A stretch of 30,578 bases of DNA, from positions 1 through 30,578 of the forward strand of contig CAYYJM010000046.1 of the NCBI GenBank assembly GCA_964471755.1, written 5' to 3'. The DNA is from CAYYJM01 sp964471755 (lineage in GTDB: Bacteria > Planctomycetota > Planctomycetia > Gemmatales > Gemmataceae). How positions within the stretch are numbered: position 1 is the first letter of the stretch; each line of letters begins with the position of its first letter. The notes beneath the pieces were generated by a model. That model was not told the DNA's origin. It saw only the letters and a list, made by a program, of their open reading frames with translations, and made no database searches. This document shows positions 7,573-14,779 of the stretch, one piece after another. Position numbers and translations under genes: made by a program.

Positions 7573-8985
7573 TTACTCGCCGGGCATCTTGAACAGGGGG
7601 CCGCTCGGACCGGTGCCGCCACGCAGTGGCGTCTTGCGGACCCGCTCCTTGACCGGTGCGGTCGGCGTCTCGGGCTCCGGCTCGGGTTCCGGCTGCGGCT
7701 CCGGTTCCGGTGGCTTGGTCAGGGCCTTCAGCGACAGACCGATCCGCCGCTGCTCCCGGTCCACGCTCAGGATCTTGACTTCGACGGTGGCTCCGAGTTG
7801 CACCACATCGGCCACCCGGCGAACACGCGACGTGGACAGCTCCGAGATGTGGATCAGGCCCTCGATGGCCTGCTCCAGTTCGACGAACGCTCCGAAGTCG
7901 GTGATCCGGGCCACCTTGCCCGTGACGGTCGCGCCGATGGGATACTTCGTCTCGACATCGTCCCACGGGCTCGCCGTCAACTGCCGGGCTCCGAGGCTGA
8001 CCTTGCGTTTTTCACGGTCGATGCGCAGGACGATGACCTTGATCTTCTGGCCCGGCTTGATCAGGTCCTCGGCCTTGTTGACGCGCGACCAGCTCAACTC
8101 ACCGACGTGGAGCAGGCCGTCCACGCCGCCGATGTCCACGAACGCGCCGAAGTCTTTCACGTTGCGAACGATGCCCTCGAAGACCTGCCCCTCGGCGAGC
8201 GTCGTCCAGAGCTTCTCGCGGCTCTCCTCGCGCTCCTTCTCCAGAAGCTCACGCCGACTGACGACCAGGTTCCGCTCCTCCGGATCGACCTTGGTCACCA
8301 GGCAGAGGAGCTTCTGGCCGACGTACTGCTCGGCGTTCTCGACGTGGTACAGTTCGATCTGACTGATCGACAGGAAGCCGCGAATGCCGTTGACATCGAC
8401 GCTAAGGCCGCCCTTGTTGGTGCCGGTGACGCGGGCCTCGACCGTCATGCCGATGCGGGCGCTGCTCCAGTCCACCTCGACGGCCGCCCCCTTGAGGTTG
8501 AGAATGAACAGGCCAGCGTCGCCATCGAAGCTCTCGACAAAGACCTCGACCTCGCTGCCCAGGGCCGGCACGCCGTCGGGGAACTGCATCACGTTGAGGA
8601 CGCCCTGATGCCGGCTGCCCGGCAGATCGATGAAGACGTCCTGACCGTGAATGCGGAAGACTCGCCCCTTGCGCGGCCCGGAGTCCTGCTTGCCCTTGCC
8701 CTTGCCGCGACCGGCCGAGGGCTCCTCATCGCCCAGCAGATCCTTGCCCTCGAAGCCGGCGAGGGCCTCCTCCATCTGCCGCTCGAGTTCGGCGTCGTAG
8801 GACGACTCGGAGTTGCCCGCGCCGTAGGCCATCTCCTTATCCACGGACGGAACGGAACCGGAGTTGGTCCGCTGTCGGCTCTTGCGCAGGAAGCGGTCGA
8901 GTCGAACGTCCTTGTTCGGGTCGGCGGGTGCCTCCCCAGGAGTCTCGCCGGGAGGAAGTGGTTTGTCGTGTTCGCTGTCGCTCAT
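7573..8985 (-). CDS. RNA-binding protein with four S1 domains, ribosomal protein S1-like
   Basis: A 470-residue protein from ATG 8985, chosen because AAGGA lies 7 bases upstream; a TTG 48 bases earlier is in frame but lacks support. After an acidic, disordered N-terminus (about 1-95) come four S1 OB-fold repeats: a divergent one near 105-165, a second near 175-245, and two canonical ones containing VKDFGAFVDIGGVDGLLHVGEL and ITDFGAFVELEQAIEGLIH (about 260-410). The C-terminus has an EPEPQPEPEPEPE stretch and a basic end. S1 proteins bind mRNA and assist translation initiation or RNA turnover. This could be a second S1-like protein or the main S1 of the organism, although classical bacterial S1 usually has six domains. 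It stands alone and is convergent with the DUF1015 gene. Confidence 0.9.
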   Translation of the reverse strand: MSDSEHDKPLPPGETPGEAPADPNKDVRLDRFLRKSRQRTNSGSVPSVDKEMAYGAGNSESSYDAELERQMEEALAGFEGKDLLGDEEPSAGRGKGKGKQDSGPRKGRVFRIHGQDVFIDLPGSRHQGVLNVMQFPDGVPALGSEVEVFVESFDGDAGLFILNLKGAAVEVDWSSARIGMTVEARVTGTNKGGLSVDVNGIRGFLSISQIELYHVENAEQYVGQKLLCLVTKVDPEERNLVVSRRELLEKEREESREKLWTTLAEGQVFEGIVRNVKDFGAFVDIGGVDGLLHVGELSWSRVNKAEDLIKPGQKIKVIVLRIDREKRKVSLGARQLTASPWDDVETKYPIGATVTGKVARITDFGAFVELEQAIEGLIHISELSTSRVRRVADVVQLGATVEVKILSVDREQRRIGLSLKALTKPPEPEPQPEPEPEPETPTAPVKERVRKTPLRGGTGPSGPLFKMPGE

Positions 8986-9130
8986 CGCTACATCCTTCAG
9001 GCCGTCGCCTTCGGCATCGATTCGGTTAGTCAATCATACTGGAGGGCCGATGGCAAGAGCCTGCTTCGTCAACCGGCGAGCCAGCGAACCGCGAGGGTTT
9101 GGAGTGCGGCACTTCAGTATCGCTTTTTCC

Positions 9131-9193
9131 GTTCTGACTTTTTTGGACTGCGGCAATCCTTTGCCGCTCTTCCTTTCTGACTTTCTGGCTCGG
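9131..9193 (+). repeat. Hairpin-bearing interspersed repeat, copy A
   Basis: A 63-bp unit starting GTTCTGACTTTTTTGGACTG, containing a 7-bp stem (GCGGCAA / TTGCCGC) and ending in TTTCTGACTTTCTGGCTCGG. It matches copy B at 62 of 63 positions; the sole difference is A/G at unit position 50. It also shares a CGCTTTTTcC lead-in with copy C. Confidence 0.85.
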
Positions 9194-9242
9194 TCGCCCG
9201 CCAAGGGAGACAGCCAGAAAGGCGAAGCATCGGCGTCGTTCG

Positions 9243-9305
9243 GTTCTGACTTTTTTGGACTGCGGCAATCCTTTGCCGCTCTTCCTTTCTGGCTTTCTGG
9301 CTCGG
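9243..9305 (+). repeat. Hairpin-bearing interspersed repeat, copy B
   Basis: A direct repeat of copy A at a 112-bp offset, 62 of 63 identical, with the same GCGGCAA/TTGCCGC stem. The near identity suggests recent duplication or gene conversion. The sequence between A and B includes CAGCCAGAAAGG, a short inverted version of the unit's TTTCTGGCT end. Confidence 0.85.
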
Positions 9306-9328
9306 CCATCGATCGAAGGAAGAAAGTT

Positions 9329-9381
9329 AGAGCGGCGAAAAGGAATCGCCGCAGTCCAAAAAAGTCAGAACGAAAAAAGCG
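9329..9381 (-). repeat. Hairpin-bearing interspersed repeat, inverted diverged copy C
   Basis: Read on the minus strand this is GTTCTGACTTTTTTGGACTG followed by a stem GCGGCGA / TCGCCGC and CTCT. Relative to copies A and B the stem has a compensated A-T to G-C change, and the loop is longer by 3 bases. Together with copy A it forms a long inverted pair enclosing copy B. Confidence 0.8.
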
Positions 9382-9432
9382 GCGATGAATCGTTATCGCT
9401 TGCAGTTATCCCCACCTCGGTTACCTTACTCA

Positions 9433-9460
9433 GGAGCGGAGAGAATCACCTCTCCGCTCC
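9433..9460 (+). promoter_or_regulatory. Perfect 11-bp hairpin in the leader of the zinc-ribbon gene
   Basis: GGAGCGGAGAG-AATCAC-CTCTCCGCTCC forms a perfect 11-bp stem with a 6-base loop, ending 27 bases before the ATG at 9488. There is no T-run after it on either strand, so a simple intrinsic terminator is unlikely. It may stabilise the mRNA or serve as a protein-binding site. The role is inferred from position only. Confidence 0.45.
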
Positions 9461-9487
9461 CACATCCAGAGTACCGGGAGTCGTGAC

Positions 9488-10381
9488 ATGTTGGTGGTCG
9501 CCTGCCCCAGTTGCAGCAAGAAGCTGATGATTTCCCCCGAACTGCTGGGGAAGATGGTTCGCTGTTCGGCCTGTCAAACGGTCTTCGAGGCGAACCTCGT
9601 CGTCGAGGACGAGAGAACGCCCGAGCCGGAGCTAGTGTCCGGGCTACTGGAGAAGAAGGCGGCCGCACCGACGAGGGCGGACGATCCTTTCGACTTCAAC
9701 GGCTCCGGTGGCGGTGGGTCCCAGGCGGAGGCGAACTCGCTAGCCTTCGACGAAGGCCACGGCGACGGCGACCGGCCGATCATCCACGCGGGCACCAAGC
9801 TCCGCGTGGCCATCCGCTCGGCCGTTGGCTGGATCTGGACGACGGTCCTTGTTCACAGCCTCTATTCCCCGATCGTCTTGGGGACAGGCGTGGCCGGTCT
9901 CGCCCTGTTGATCGCATCGTCGAGCCAGGCGATCGAGCCCGGCCCCTTCGCCATCCTGCTCGGCATGGGGCTCTGCCTGTTCGCCGGCCTGTACCTCGTG
10001 AACCTCGTCCTGCAAATCCTGGCGGGCTTCGCCCTGCCTCGGTTCCAGTGGAAACCGCTCATCTCCGTCGCCGCCGTCCTGGCCCTGCTCACCTCGATTC
10101 CGTTCCGGCTCTACCAGGTCCCGATCGGGCTTGTCCAACTCGCCGCGATCGATGGCTTCGCCATCCCGATCTTCCTGTTCTTCACCCTGATCCAGTTCGC
10201 CGTCGGCCTGGTCAGCCTGATGAGCGGCCTCTCCTCGCTGACGAGCCTGTCGAGCTACTCGGTCCAGGAAGCCTTCGAGAATAACCGTCTGGTCGCAGAA
10301 GAGGAACGCGAACGGGAAGACCGCCATCACGACGAGGACGAACCCGACGACCGTCCGCGCCGTCGTCGCGAGGAGGATTGA
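9488..10381 (+). CDS. Zinc-ribbon polytopic membrane protein (first of a pair)
   Basis: A 297-residue protein from ATG 9488, with GGGAG 7 bases upstream. The N-terminus holds a zinc ribbon of the MJ0042/YgiT-like type: C6-P-S-C9 and C26-S-A-C29. An acidic linker (about 35-95) follows, then about five hydrophobic helices (about residues 105-260) and a very charged C-terminus rich in Glu, Asp and Arg. The cytoplasmic ribbon joined to a membrane domain suggests a sensor, scaffold or nucleic-acid- or metal-binding membrane protein; no enzyme motif is seen. The next gene starts 15 bases after the stop and has the same cysteine spacing, so the two are probably co-expressed and related. Function unknown. 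Confidence 0.85.
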   Translation: MLVVACPSCSKKLMISPELLGKMVRCSACQTVFEANLVVEDERTPEPELVSGLLEKKAAAPTRADDPFDFNGSGGGGSQAEANSLAFDEGHGDGDRPIIHAGTKLRVAIRSAVGWIWTTVLVHSLYSPIVLGTGVAGLALLIASSSQAIEPGPFAILLGMGLCLFAGLYLVNLVLQILAGFALPRFQWKPLISVAAVLALLTSIPFRLYQVPIGLVQLAAIDGFAIPIFLFFTLIQFAVGLVSLMSGLSSLTSLSSYSVQEAFENNRLVAEEEREREDRHHDEDEPDDRPRRRREED

Positions 10382-10396
10382 GCCTCGCTCTCGATC

Positions 10397-11182
10397 ATGG
10401 TCACCATTACCTGTCCGCACTGCGGCCTGAACCTGCTGCTGCCCGACGACCTGCGCGGGCGTCCCGTCGCCTGCTCCGGCTGCAAGCAGGTTCTGGACAC
10501 GACCGCCGCCGAAGAGGTGCCGATCACGACCGCGCCAGCACCCCGGCCAACGCCGCGGGACGATCCGCCCGAGCGCGAGGCTCCTCGTCGGCGGCCCGCG
10601 CGGCGCGACGCTTCCTTCGACATCGACGATGACGACCGCAGACCAGACCCCAAGGCCAGCCTCGGCTTCTGTCGCGGCCTCATGGGCGGGGCCGGGATCG
10701 TCAGCGTCCTCGGGGGATGTTTCGCCATCCTGCTGGAACTGGTCGAGGCGACGATGCTTCCGCGTACGCCCCCGCCCGACGTTTTCCTCTGGATGGTGTT
10801 CATCTCAGGAGGGATGATGGCCCTGGCCGTCGTGCCGGCCATCTTCTTCTTCGTGAGCGTGGCACCGCTGGCTCGGCGGGAGGGATACGGTCTGGTGATG
10901 ACGGCGTCGATTCTCGGCCTCGTGTGCGGGATCATTCAGCTGTGCTGCTGTGGCGGCATCCACCTGGTGATCCTGACGGCCGCCGCTCGACAGGCCAACG
11001 CGCAGGTGCCGCTCGTCGTGCTGGGACTCTTCGCGCAGGTGGTGCCCGGCCTGCTCAACCTGGTCGCCGGCATCGTGCTGCTGGCCACGCTGAACAACTG
11101 GCGTGTCGTCCACGAATTCCGTCGCGCTTCCCGCTCACGGTACAACCGCGACGAGAACGACTGGTCGCGTCGTCGGCGGTAG
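10397..11182 (+). CDS. Zinc-ribbon polytopic membrane protein (second of a pair)
   Basis: A 261-residue protein with the same N-terminal ribbon spacing as its upstream neighbour: C6-P-H-C9 and C26-S-G-C29. A proline- and arginine-rich linker (about 35-85) is followed by four hydrophobic helices (about 90-235), one containing a GLVCGIIQLCCCGGIH cysteine cluster, and an Arg-rich C-terminus. There is no good ribosome-binding site directly before ATG 10397, so translation may be coupled to the upstream gene 15 bases away. Such ribbon-plus-helices proteins are frequent in planctomycetes but uncharacterised. Partner and ligand are unknown. Confidence 0.83.
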   Translation: MVTITCPHCGLNLLLPDDLRGRPVACSGCKQVLDTTAAEEVPITTAPAPRPTPRDDPPEREAPRRRPARRDASFDIDDDDRRPDPKASLGFCRGLMGGAGIVSVLGGCFAILLELVEATMLPRTPPPDVFLWMVFISGGMMALAVVPAIFFFVSVAPLARREGYGLVMTASILGLVCGIIQLCCCGGIHLVILTAAARQANAQVPLVVLGLFAQVVPGLLNLVAGIVLLATLNNWRVVHEFRRASRSRYNRDENDWSRRRR

Positions 11183-11248
11183 GACGACGAAACCGGCCCG
11201 GCTCACTCCGGCGAGCCAGCCCGGGGCGCGGCTGGTACAATCGTCGGG

Positions 11249-12244
11249 ATGGCGGAACGCTGGCGACGATGGCTCGTGTGGGCAAAGGCCCTGCTCGCCC
11301 TGCTCATCGTGGTGGGCGTGGCGTGGTTCTTCGTCCGTATCGTGTCCAGCAGCGAACTGCAGGAGATCGACCCGACCCGGACACCGTGGCAGCTCCTTTG
11401 CGAGAAGATTCTGGCCGCCTCGCCGATGATGCTGGTCCTGGCCGGTGGGCTCTACCTGCTCGGCCTGGCCTTCTCGGCGGCGTTCTGGATGCTGCTGCTC
11501 GGCTGGGCCAGGGAGCCCTTGCCGGTCGGCATCGCCGTGCGGGCCTACTACCTCGGCCACCTGGGCAAGTACGCTCCGGTCGGCAAGGGCTGGGCCTTTC
11601 TGATCCGTGTCGGCCTCGCCTTTCAGGGCGGCGTCCGACCGGTGACGGCGGCGGTGACGACGGCGTTCGAGACGCTCACCACCATCGCCGCCGGGGCGTT
11701 CCTGGCGGCGATGCTGCTGCTGTTCGACCGGGGAGGCGATCGCGCCTGGTTCTGGCCGACGCTGGGTCTGTTCGTGGCGGTTGGCCTGCCGATCATTCCA
11801 GGCGTGTTCAACTTCCTGGTCGATCGCGTCGGTGCCCGCTTTCGAGAACCGGGCCAGTCCTGGCCGCGCTTCGGCTTCGGCTCCCTGCTCATCGGCCTGG
11901 GGCTGACGGCCTGCGGCTGGGCCCTGCTCGGAGCCAGCCTGGCCGCCACGCTGGGAGCGTTCAACCCGGAATGGGTGACCGAGCCGCTGACGGTCTGGCT
12001 GCGCTGCACGGCCCTGGTCTCGGTGTCCTACGTGGCCGGCTTCCTGGCCTCGACACCCGGCGGGCTCGGCGTGCGGGAGCTGGTCCTGCAACAATTGCTG
12101 GCCCCGACGCTCGGAGTTCGGGCCGTCATCGTGGTCGTCCTGCTCCGCGTCCTGTGGACGCTCGCCGACCTGGCCAGCGCCGCGGTGGTCTACTGGTTAC
12201 CGACGACCCGGCTCGCTCCCCTGGAACCGCAAACCGAAACGTGA
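11249..12244 (+). CDS. Lysylphosphatidylglycerol synthase transmembrane-region (UPF0104) family protein
   Basis: A 331-residue integral membrane protein with about eight helices. The family pattern is visible: a conserved RAYYLGHLGKYAPVGKGW segment after the second or third helix and the closing GGLGVRELVLQQLLAP motif typical of the MprF flippase-like domain and AglD-type proteins. Known relatives move or help modify lipids or lipid-linked sugars across the membrane. There is no C-terminal aminoacyl-transferase domain, so this is not a full MprF. The GT2 gene starts 7 bases after its stop, which supports a role in handling a glycolipid product. The start has only a weak ribosome-binding site (GTCGGG). 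Confidence 0.85.
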   Translation: MAERWRRWLVWAKALLALLIVVGVAWFFVRIVSSSELQEIDPTRTPWQLLCEKILAASPMMLVLAGGLYLLGLAFSAAFWMLLLGWAREPLPVGIAVRAYYLGHLGKYAPVGKGWAFLIRVGLAFQGGVRPVTAAVTTAFETLTTIAAGAFLAAMLLLFDRGGDRAWFWPTLGLFVAVGLPIIPGVFNFLVDRVGARFREPGQSWPRFGFGSLLIGLGLTACGWALLGASLAATLGAFNPEWVTEPLTVWLRCTALVSVSYVAGFLASTPGGLGVRELVLQQLLAPTLGVRAVIVVVLLRVLWTLADLASAAVVYWLPTTRLAPLEPQTET

Positions 12245-12251
12245 GGCGTGC

Positions 12252-13250
12252 ATGATCTCCCTGGTGATTCCGGTCTACAACGAGAAGGAGAGCCTGGAAC
12301 CGCTGGTCGCGGAGATCCAGGCCGTCGCCGAGAGCGAACGCCTGGAGATCGAGGTCATCTTCATCGACGACGGCAGCAAGGACGGCTCCTGGGCGACGAT
12401 CCAGACGCTGGCCCAGCGCGATGCCCGGATCCAGGGGATTCGTTTCCGGCGCAACTTCGGCAAGGCCGCCGCCCTCGTCGCCGGCTTCCGGGTGGCTCGC
12501 GGCGAGGTAATCATCACCATGGACGCCGACCTTCAGGACGATCCCCGCGAGATACCCCGCTTCCTCAGGGCCCTGGAACGCGGTCTGCCCGAGGAGAACC
12601 CGGCCAGCGGACCGCTCGACGTGGTCGGCGGCTGGAAGAAGGTCCGCCACGATCCCTGGCACAAGGTCTATCCCAGTCGCGTCTTCAACTGGCTGGTCGG
12701 CTGGATGACCGGGGTCAAGCTGCACGATCACAACTGCGGCATGAAGGCGTACCGGGCGGCGGTGTTGAAGGAGGTCCGCCTCTACGGCGAGCTGCATCGC
12801 TTCATCCCGGTCCTGGCAGCGGCGCGAGGCTTCACCGTCGGCGAGATCGTCATCAACCACCGCGCCCGGCAGTATGGCCGGTCGAAGTACGGCGTCCGCC
12901 GCTTCATCAAGGGGCTGCTCGACCTGGTGACGGTCTACTTCCTGACAGCGTATGGTCAGCGGCCGCAGCACCTGATGGGCAGCCTGGGTCTGTTCGCCTG
13001 CCTCGTCGGCGGCCTGGGCATGTCCTGGCTCGCTGGCGAATGGGTCATCAACCTGTTCGCACCGGGTTCGTTCACGGCCCTGCATCAGCGGCCACTGCTG
13101 CTCTACTCGGTCGGCATCCTGATCGTCGGCGTCCAGTTGATGGCGACGGGCTTGCTGGCCGAACTGCTCACCGCGTATCAAGGAAGGGAAGAGGACAGCT
13201 ACTCCGTGGCCGAGCGAACCGAGCATCCAAACAGGGGAGACCGGACATGA
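12252..13250 (+). CDS. GT2-family membrane glycosyltransferase (dolichyl/undecaprenyl-phosphate sugar synthase type)
   Basis: A 332-residue protein with an N-terminal GT-A domain: SLVIPVYNEKESL, then the nucleotide-binding IDDGSKDGS (D39-D40), RFRRNFGKAAAL, and the metal-binding DADLQDDP (D91-A-D93). The acceptor-side segment DHNCGMKAYR and the RQYGRSKYG loop match the DPM1/ArnC-like subgroup that transfers a sugar from NDP-sugar to a polyprenyl phosphate. Two C-terminal helices (about 240-310) anchor it to the membrane, as in ArnC- and GtrB-like enzymes. It is 7 bases after the flippase-like gene and overlaps the next gene by ATGA, so the three form one translational unit. The sugar is not predictable. 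Confidence 0.92.
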   Translation: MISLVIPVYNEKESLEPLVAEIQAVAESERLEIEVIFIDDGSKDGSWATIQTLAQRDARIQGIRFRRNFGKAAALVAGFRVARGEVIITMDADLQDDPREIPRFLRALERGLPEENPASGPLDVVGGWKKVRHDPWHKVYPSRVFNWLVGWMTGVKLHDHNCGMKAYRAAVLKEVRLYGELHRFIPVLAAARGFTVGEIVINHRARQYGRSKYGVRRFIKGLLDLVTVYFLTAYGQRPQHLMGSLGLFACLVGGLGMSWLAGEWVINLFAPGSFTALHQRPLLLYSVGILIVGVQLMATGLLAELLTAYQGREEDSYSVAERTEHPNRGDRT

Positions 13251-14761
13251 ACGAGCAACCGACCGAACGGCACCTCCTGATTCACCTGGTGATCGTCGCG
13301 GCGCTGGGCGTGGCGCTGGGCCGGCTGGCGTCGGCGGAGCGGATCTATGAACCGAGCAACGAGGCCAAGCGCGGCGCGCGCTCGGCCTTCGCCTCGGGCA
13401 AGACGCCGACACCGATGCCGACCTTTGGCAGCAATGACCGCTCGCGCTGGGCGACGGTCCGCGCCCTGGTCGAGGACGGCACCTTTGTCATCGGCCATCG
13501 CTCCCGGCCGGACGCGGCGGCCGTGGCCCTGTTCGCCGCCACGACACCACTCCAGGCCGTCACGATTCATGCCGTGCGCCTGAACGATCGCGGCATCATC
13601 TTCGAGGACGGCTGGCAGAGCGTGGACAAGGTCCTGCACCCGATGACCGGCGAGTTCTATTCGAGCAAGCCGCCCTTGCTGCCGGTCCTGATGGCTGGCG
13701 CGTACTGGCCGGTGTACCATCTTGCCGGTCTGTCGCTGGAGGACGAACCGTTCCTGGTGGTTCGCCTGCTCGTCGGTCTGCTCAACCTGCTGCCGCTGGC
13801 GCTCTACCTCTGGCTGCTCTACCGGGTCGGCGAGCGTTACGCGAGCCATCCCTGGACGGCGGCGTTCATCCTGACCGCCGGGGCGTTCGGGACGCTTCTG
13901 AATCCGTTCCTGATCACGTTCAGCAATCACGTCCCGGCCGTCTACGGGACGCTTTTCCTGCTCGTACTGGTCCTCAAGATCGACCGGGATGGTCCCGCGG
14001 CGAGTACGGGCTGGTATCTGCTGGCCGGCCTGCTCGGCGGTCTGAACGCGACGATGGAGCTGCCCTCGCTGGCGTTCACGGCCCTGGCGTTCGTGCTGCT
14101 GGCGCGCGTGTCCTGGACTCGGGCGTTGTTCGCCTATCTGCCGGCGGTCGCTCTGCCGCTGGCAGCCCTCGTCGGCCTCAACTACCTGATCCTGGAGCGG
14201 ATCGTGCCCGTCTACGCCGAGACGAGCAGCATCTGGTATCAGTACGAGGGCAGCCACTGGCTCCCGAAGCCGACGAGCAGCGGCATCGACTACGCCTACC
14301 TGAAGGAGGACAAGTACGCCTACGCCTTCAACCTGCTGATCGGCCATCATGGCTTCTTCGCACTGACGCCGGTGTTCCTGCTCGGCCTGCTCGGTCTGCT
14401 CATCGGCCTGCGGCCGGCGTCCGGAAGCGCGGCCAGCGCGGACGGCCGGACGCCCCTGCCCTGGTGGCTGGCTCCCTCGGTCCTGCTCCTCTCGGTGGTG
14501 GTCATCGGCTTCTACATCTACCGGACCAACAACTACGGCGGCTGGACCAATGGTCCGCGCTGGCTGATGTGGCTGACGCCGCTCTGGCTCGTCGCCATGA
14601 TCCCGGCCCTGGACTGGCTGGCACGCTGGCGACTGGGCCGGGCCGTCGCCCTGGTCCTGCTCCTGATGTCGATCCTGTCGGCGAGTTACTTCGACTGGAA
14701 CCCCTGGCGGCATCCCTGGATCTACAATTGGATGGACAGCGCGGGCCGCATCCCTTACTGA
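13247..14761 (+). CDS. GT-C-like polytopic membrane protein, possible polyprenyl-sugar-dependent transferase
   Basis: A 504-residue protein starting at ATG 13247, which overlaps the stop of the GT2 gene (ATGA). It opens with one helix (about 10-30), has a soluble periplasmic-like portion with GSNDRSRWATVRALVEDGTF and GEFYSSKPPLLPVLMAG, then roughly ten further hydrophobic helices. The N-terminal loop with an acidic residue following the first helix and the YSSKPPLLP segment recall GT39/ArnT-type GT-C enzymes (DEG..Y..KPPL pattern). If so, it would use the lipid-linked sugar made by its neighbour. This is inference from topology and context. Length is normal for the GT-C class. Confidence 0.8.
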   Translation: MNEQPTERHLLIHLVIVAALGVALGRLASAERIYEPSNEAKRGARSAFASGKTPTPMPTFGSNDRSRWATVRALVEDGTFVIGHRSRPDAAAVALFAATTPLQAVTIHAVRLNDRGIIFEDGWQSVDKVLHPMTGEFYSSKPPLLPVLMAGAYWPVYHLAGLSLEDEPFLVVRLLVGLLNLLPLALYLWLLYRVGERYASHPWTAAFILTAGAFGTLLNPFLITFSNHVPAVYGTLFLLVLVLKIDRDGPAASTGWYLLAGLLGGLNATMELPSLAFTALAFVLLARVSWTRALFAYLPAVALPLAALVGLNYLILERIVPVYAETSSIWYQYEGSHWLPKPTSSGIDYAYLKEDKYAYAFNLLIGHHGFFALTPVFLLGLLGLLIGLRPASGSAASADGRTPLPWWLAPSVLLLSVVVIGFYIYRTNNYGGWTNGPRWLMWLTPLWLVAMIPALDWLARWRLGRAVALVLLLMSILSASYFDWNPWRHPWIYNWMDSAGRIPY

Positions 14762-14779
14762 CACTGGATCGACACGACC

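Larger units (their letters stand above)
8986..9487. other. Non-coding 502-bp divergent intergenic region
   Basis: This gap separates the S1 gene (-) from the first zinc-ribbon gene (+). Short frames here translate to low-complexity Lys/Ser-rich peptides in several phases, as expected of repeat DNA. The region is less GC-rich than its neighbours and has several A or T runs of six. It holds three related repeat copies (9131-9193, 9243-9305, 9329-9381) and a leader hairpin (9433-9460). No convincing promoter was identified in the remaining sequence. Confidence 0.7.

Noticed and set aside
7655..7715. Tandem repeat of short GGCTCCGGTTCC-like units
   Set aside because: This is the codon-level trace of the Glu-Pro-rich C-terminus of the S1 protein, not a separate repeat element.
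7798..9180. Plus-strand open frame of 460 codons
   Set aside because: It is the reverse reading of the S1-domain gene; the minus-strand product has four clear S1 repeats.
9034..9527. Short open frames on both strands giving Lys/Ser-rich peptides
   Set aside because: They arise from the three hairpin repeat copies and have no conserved start or domain.
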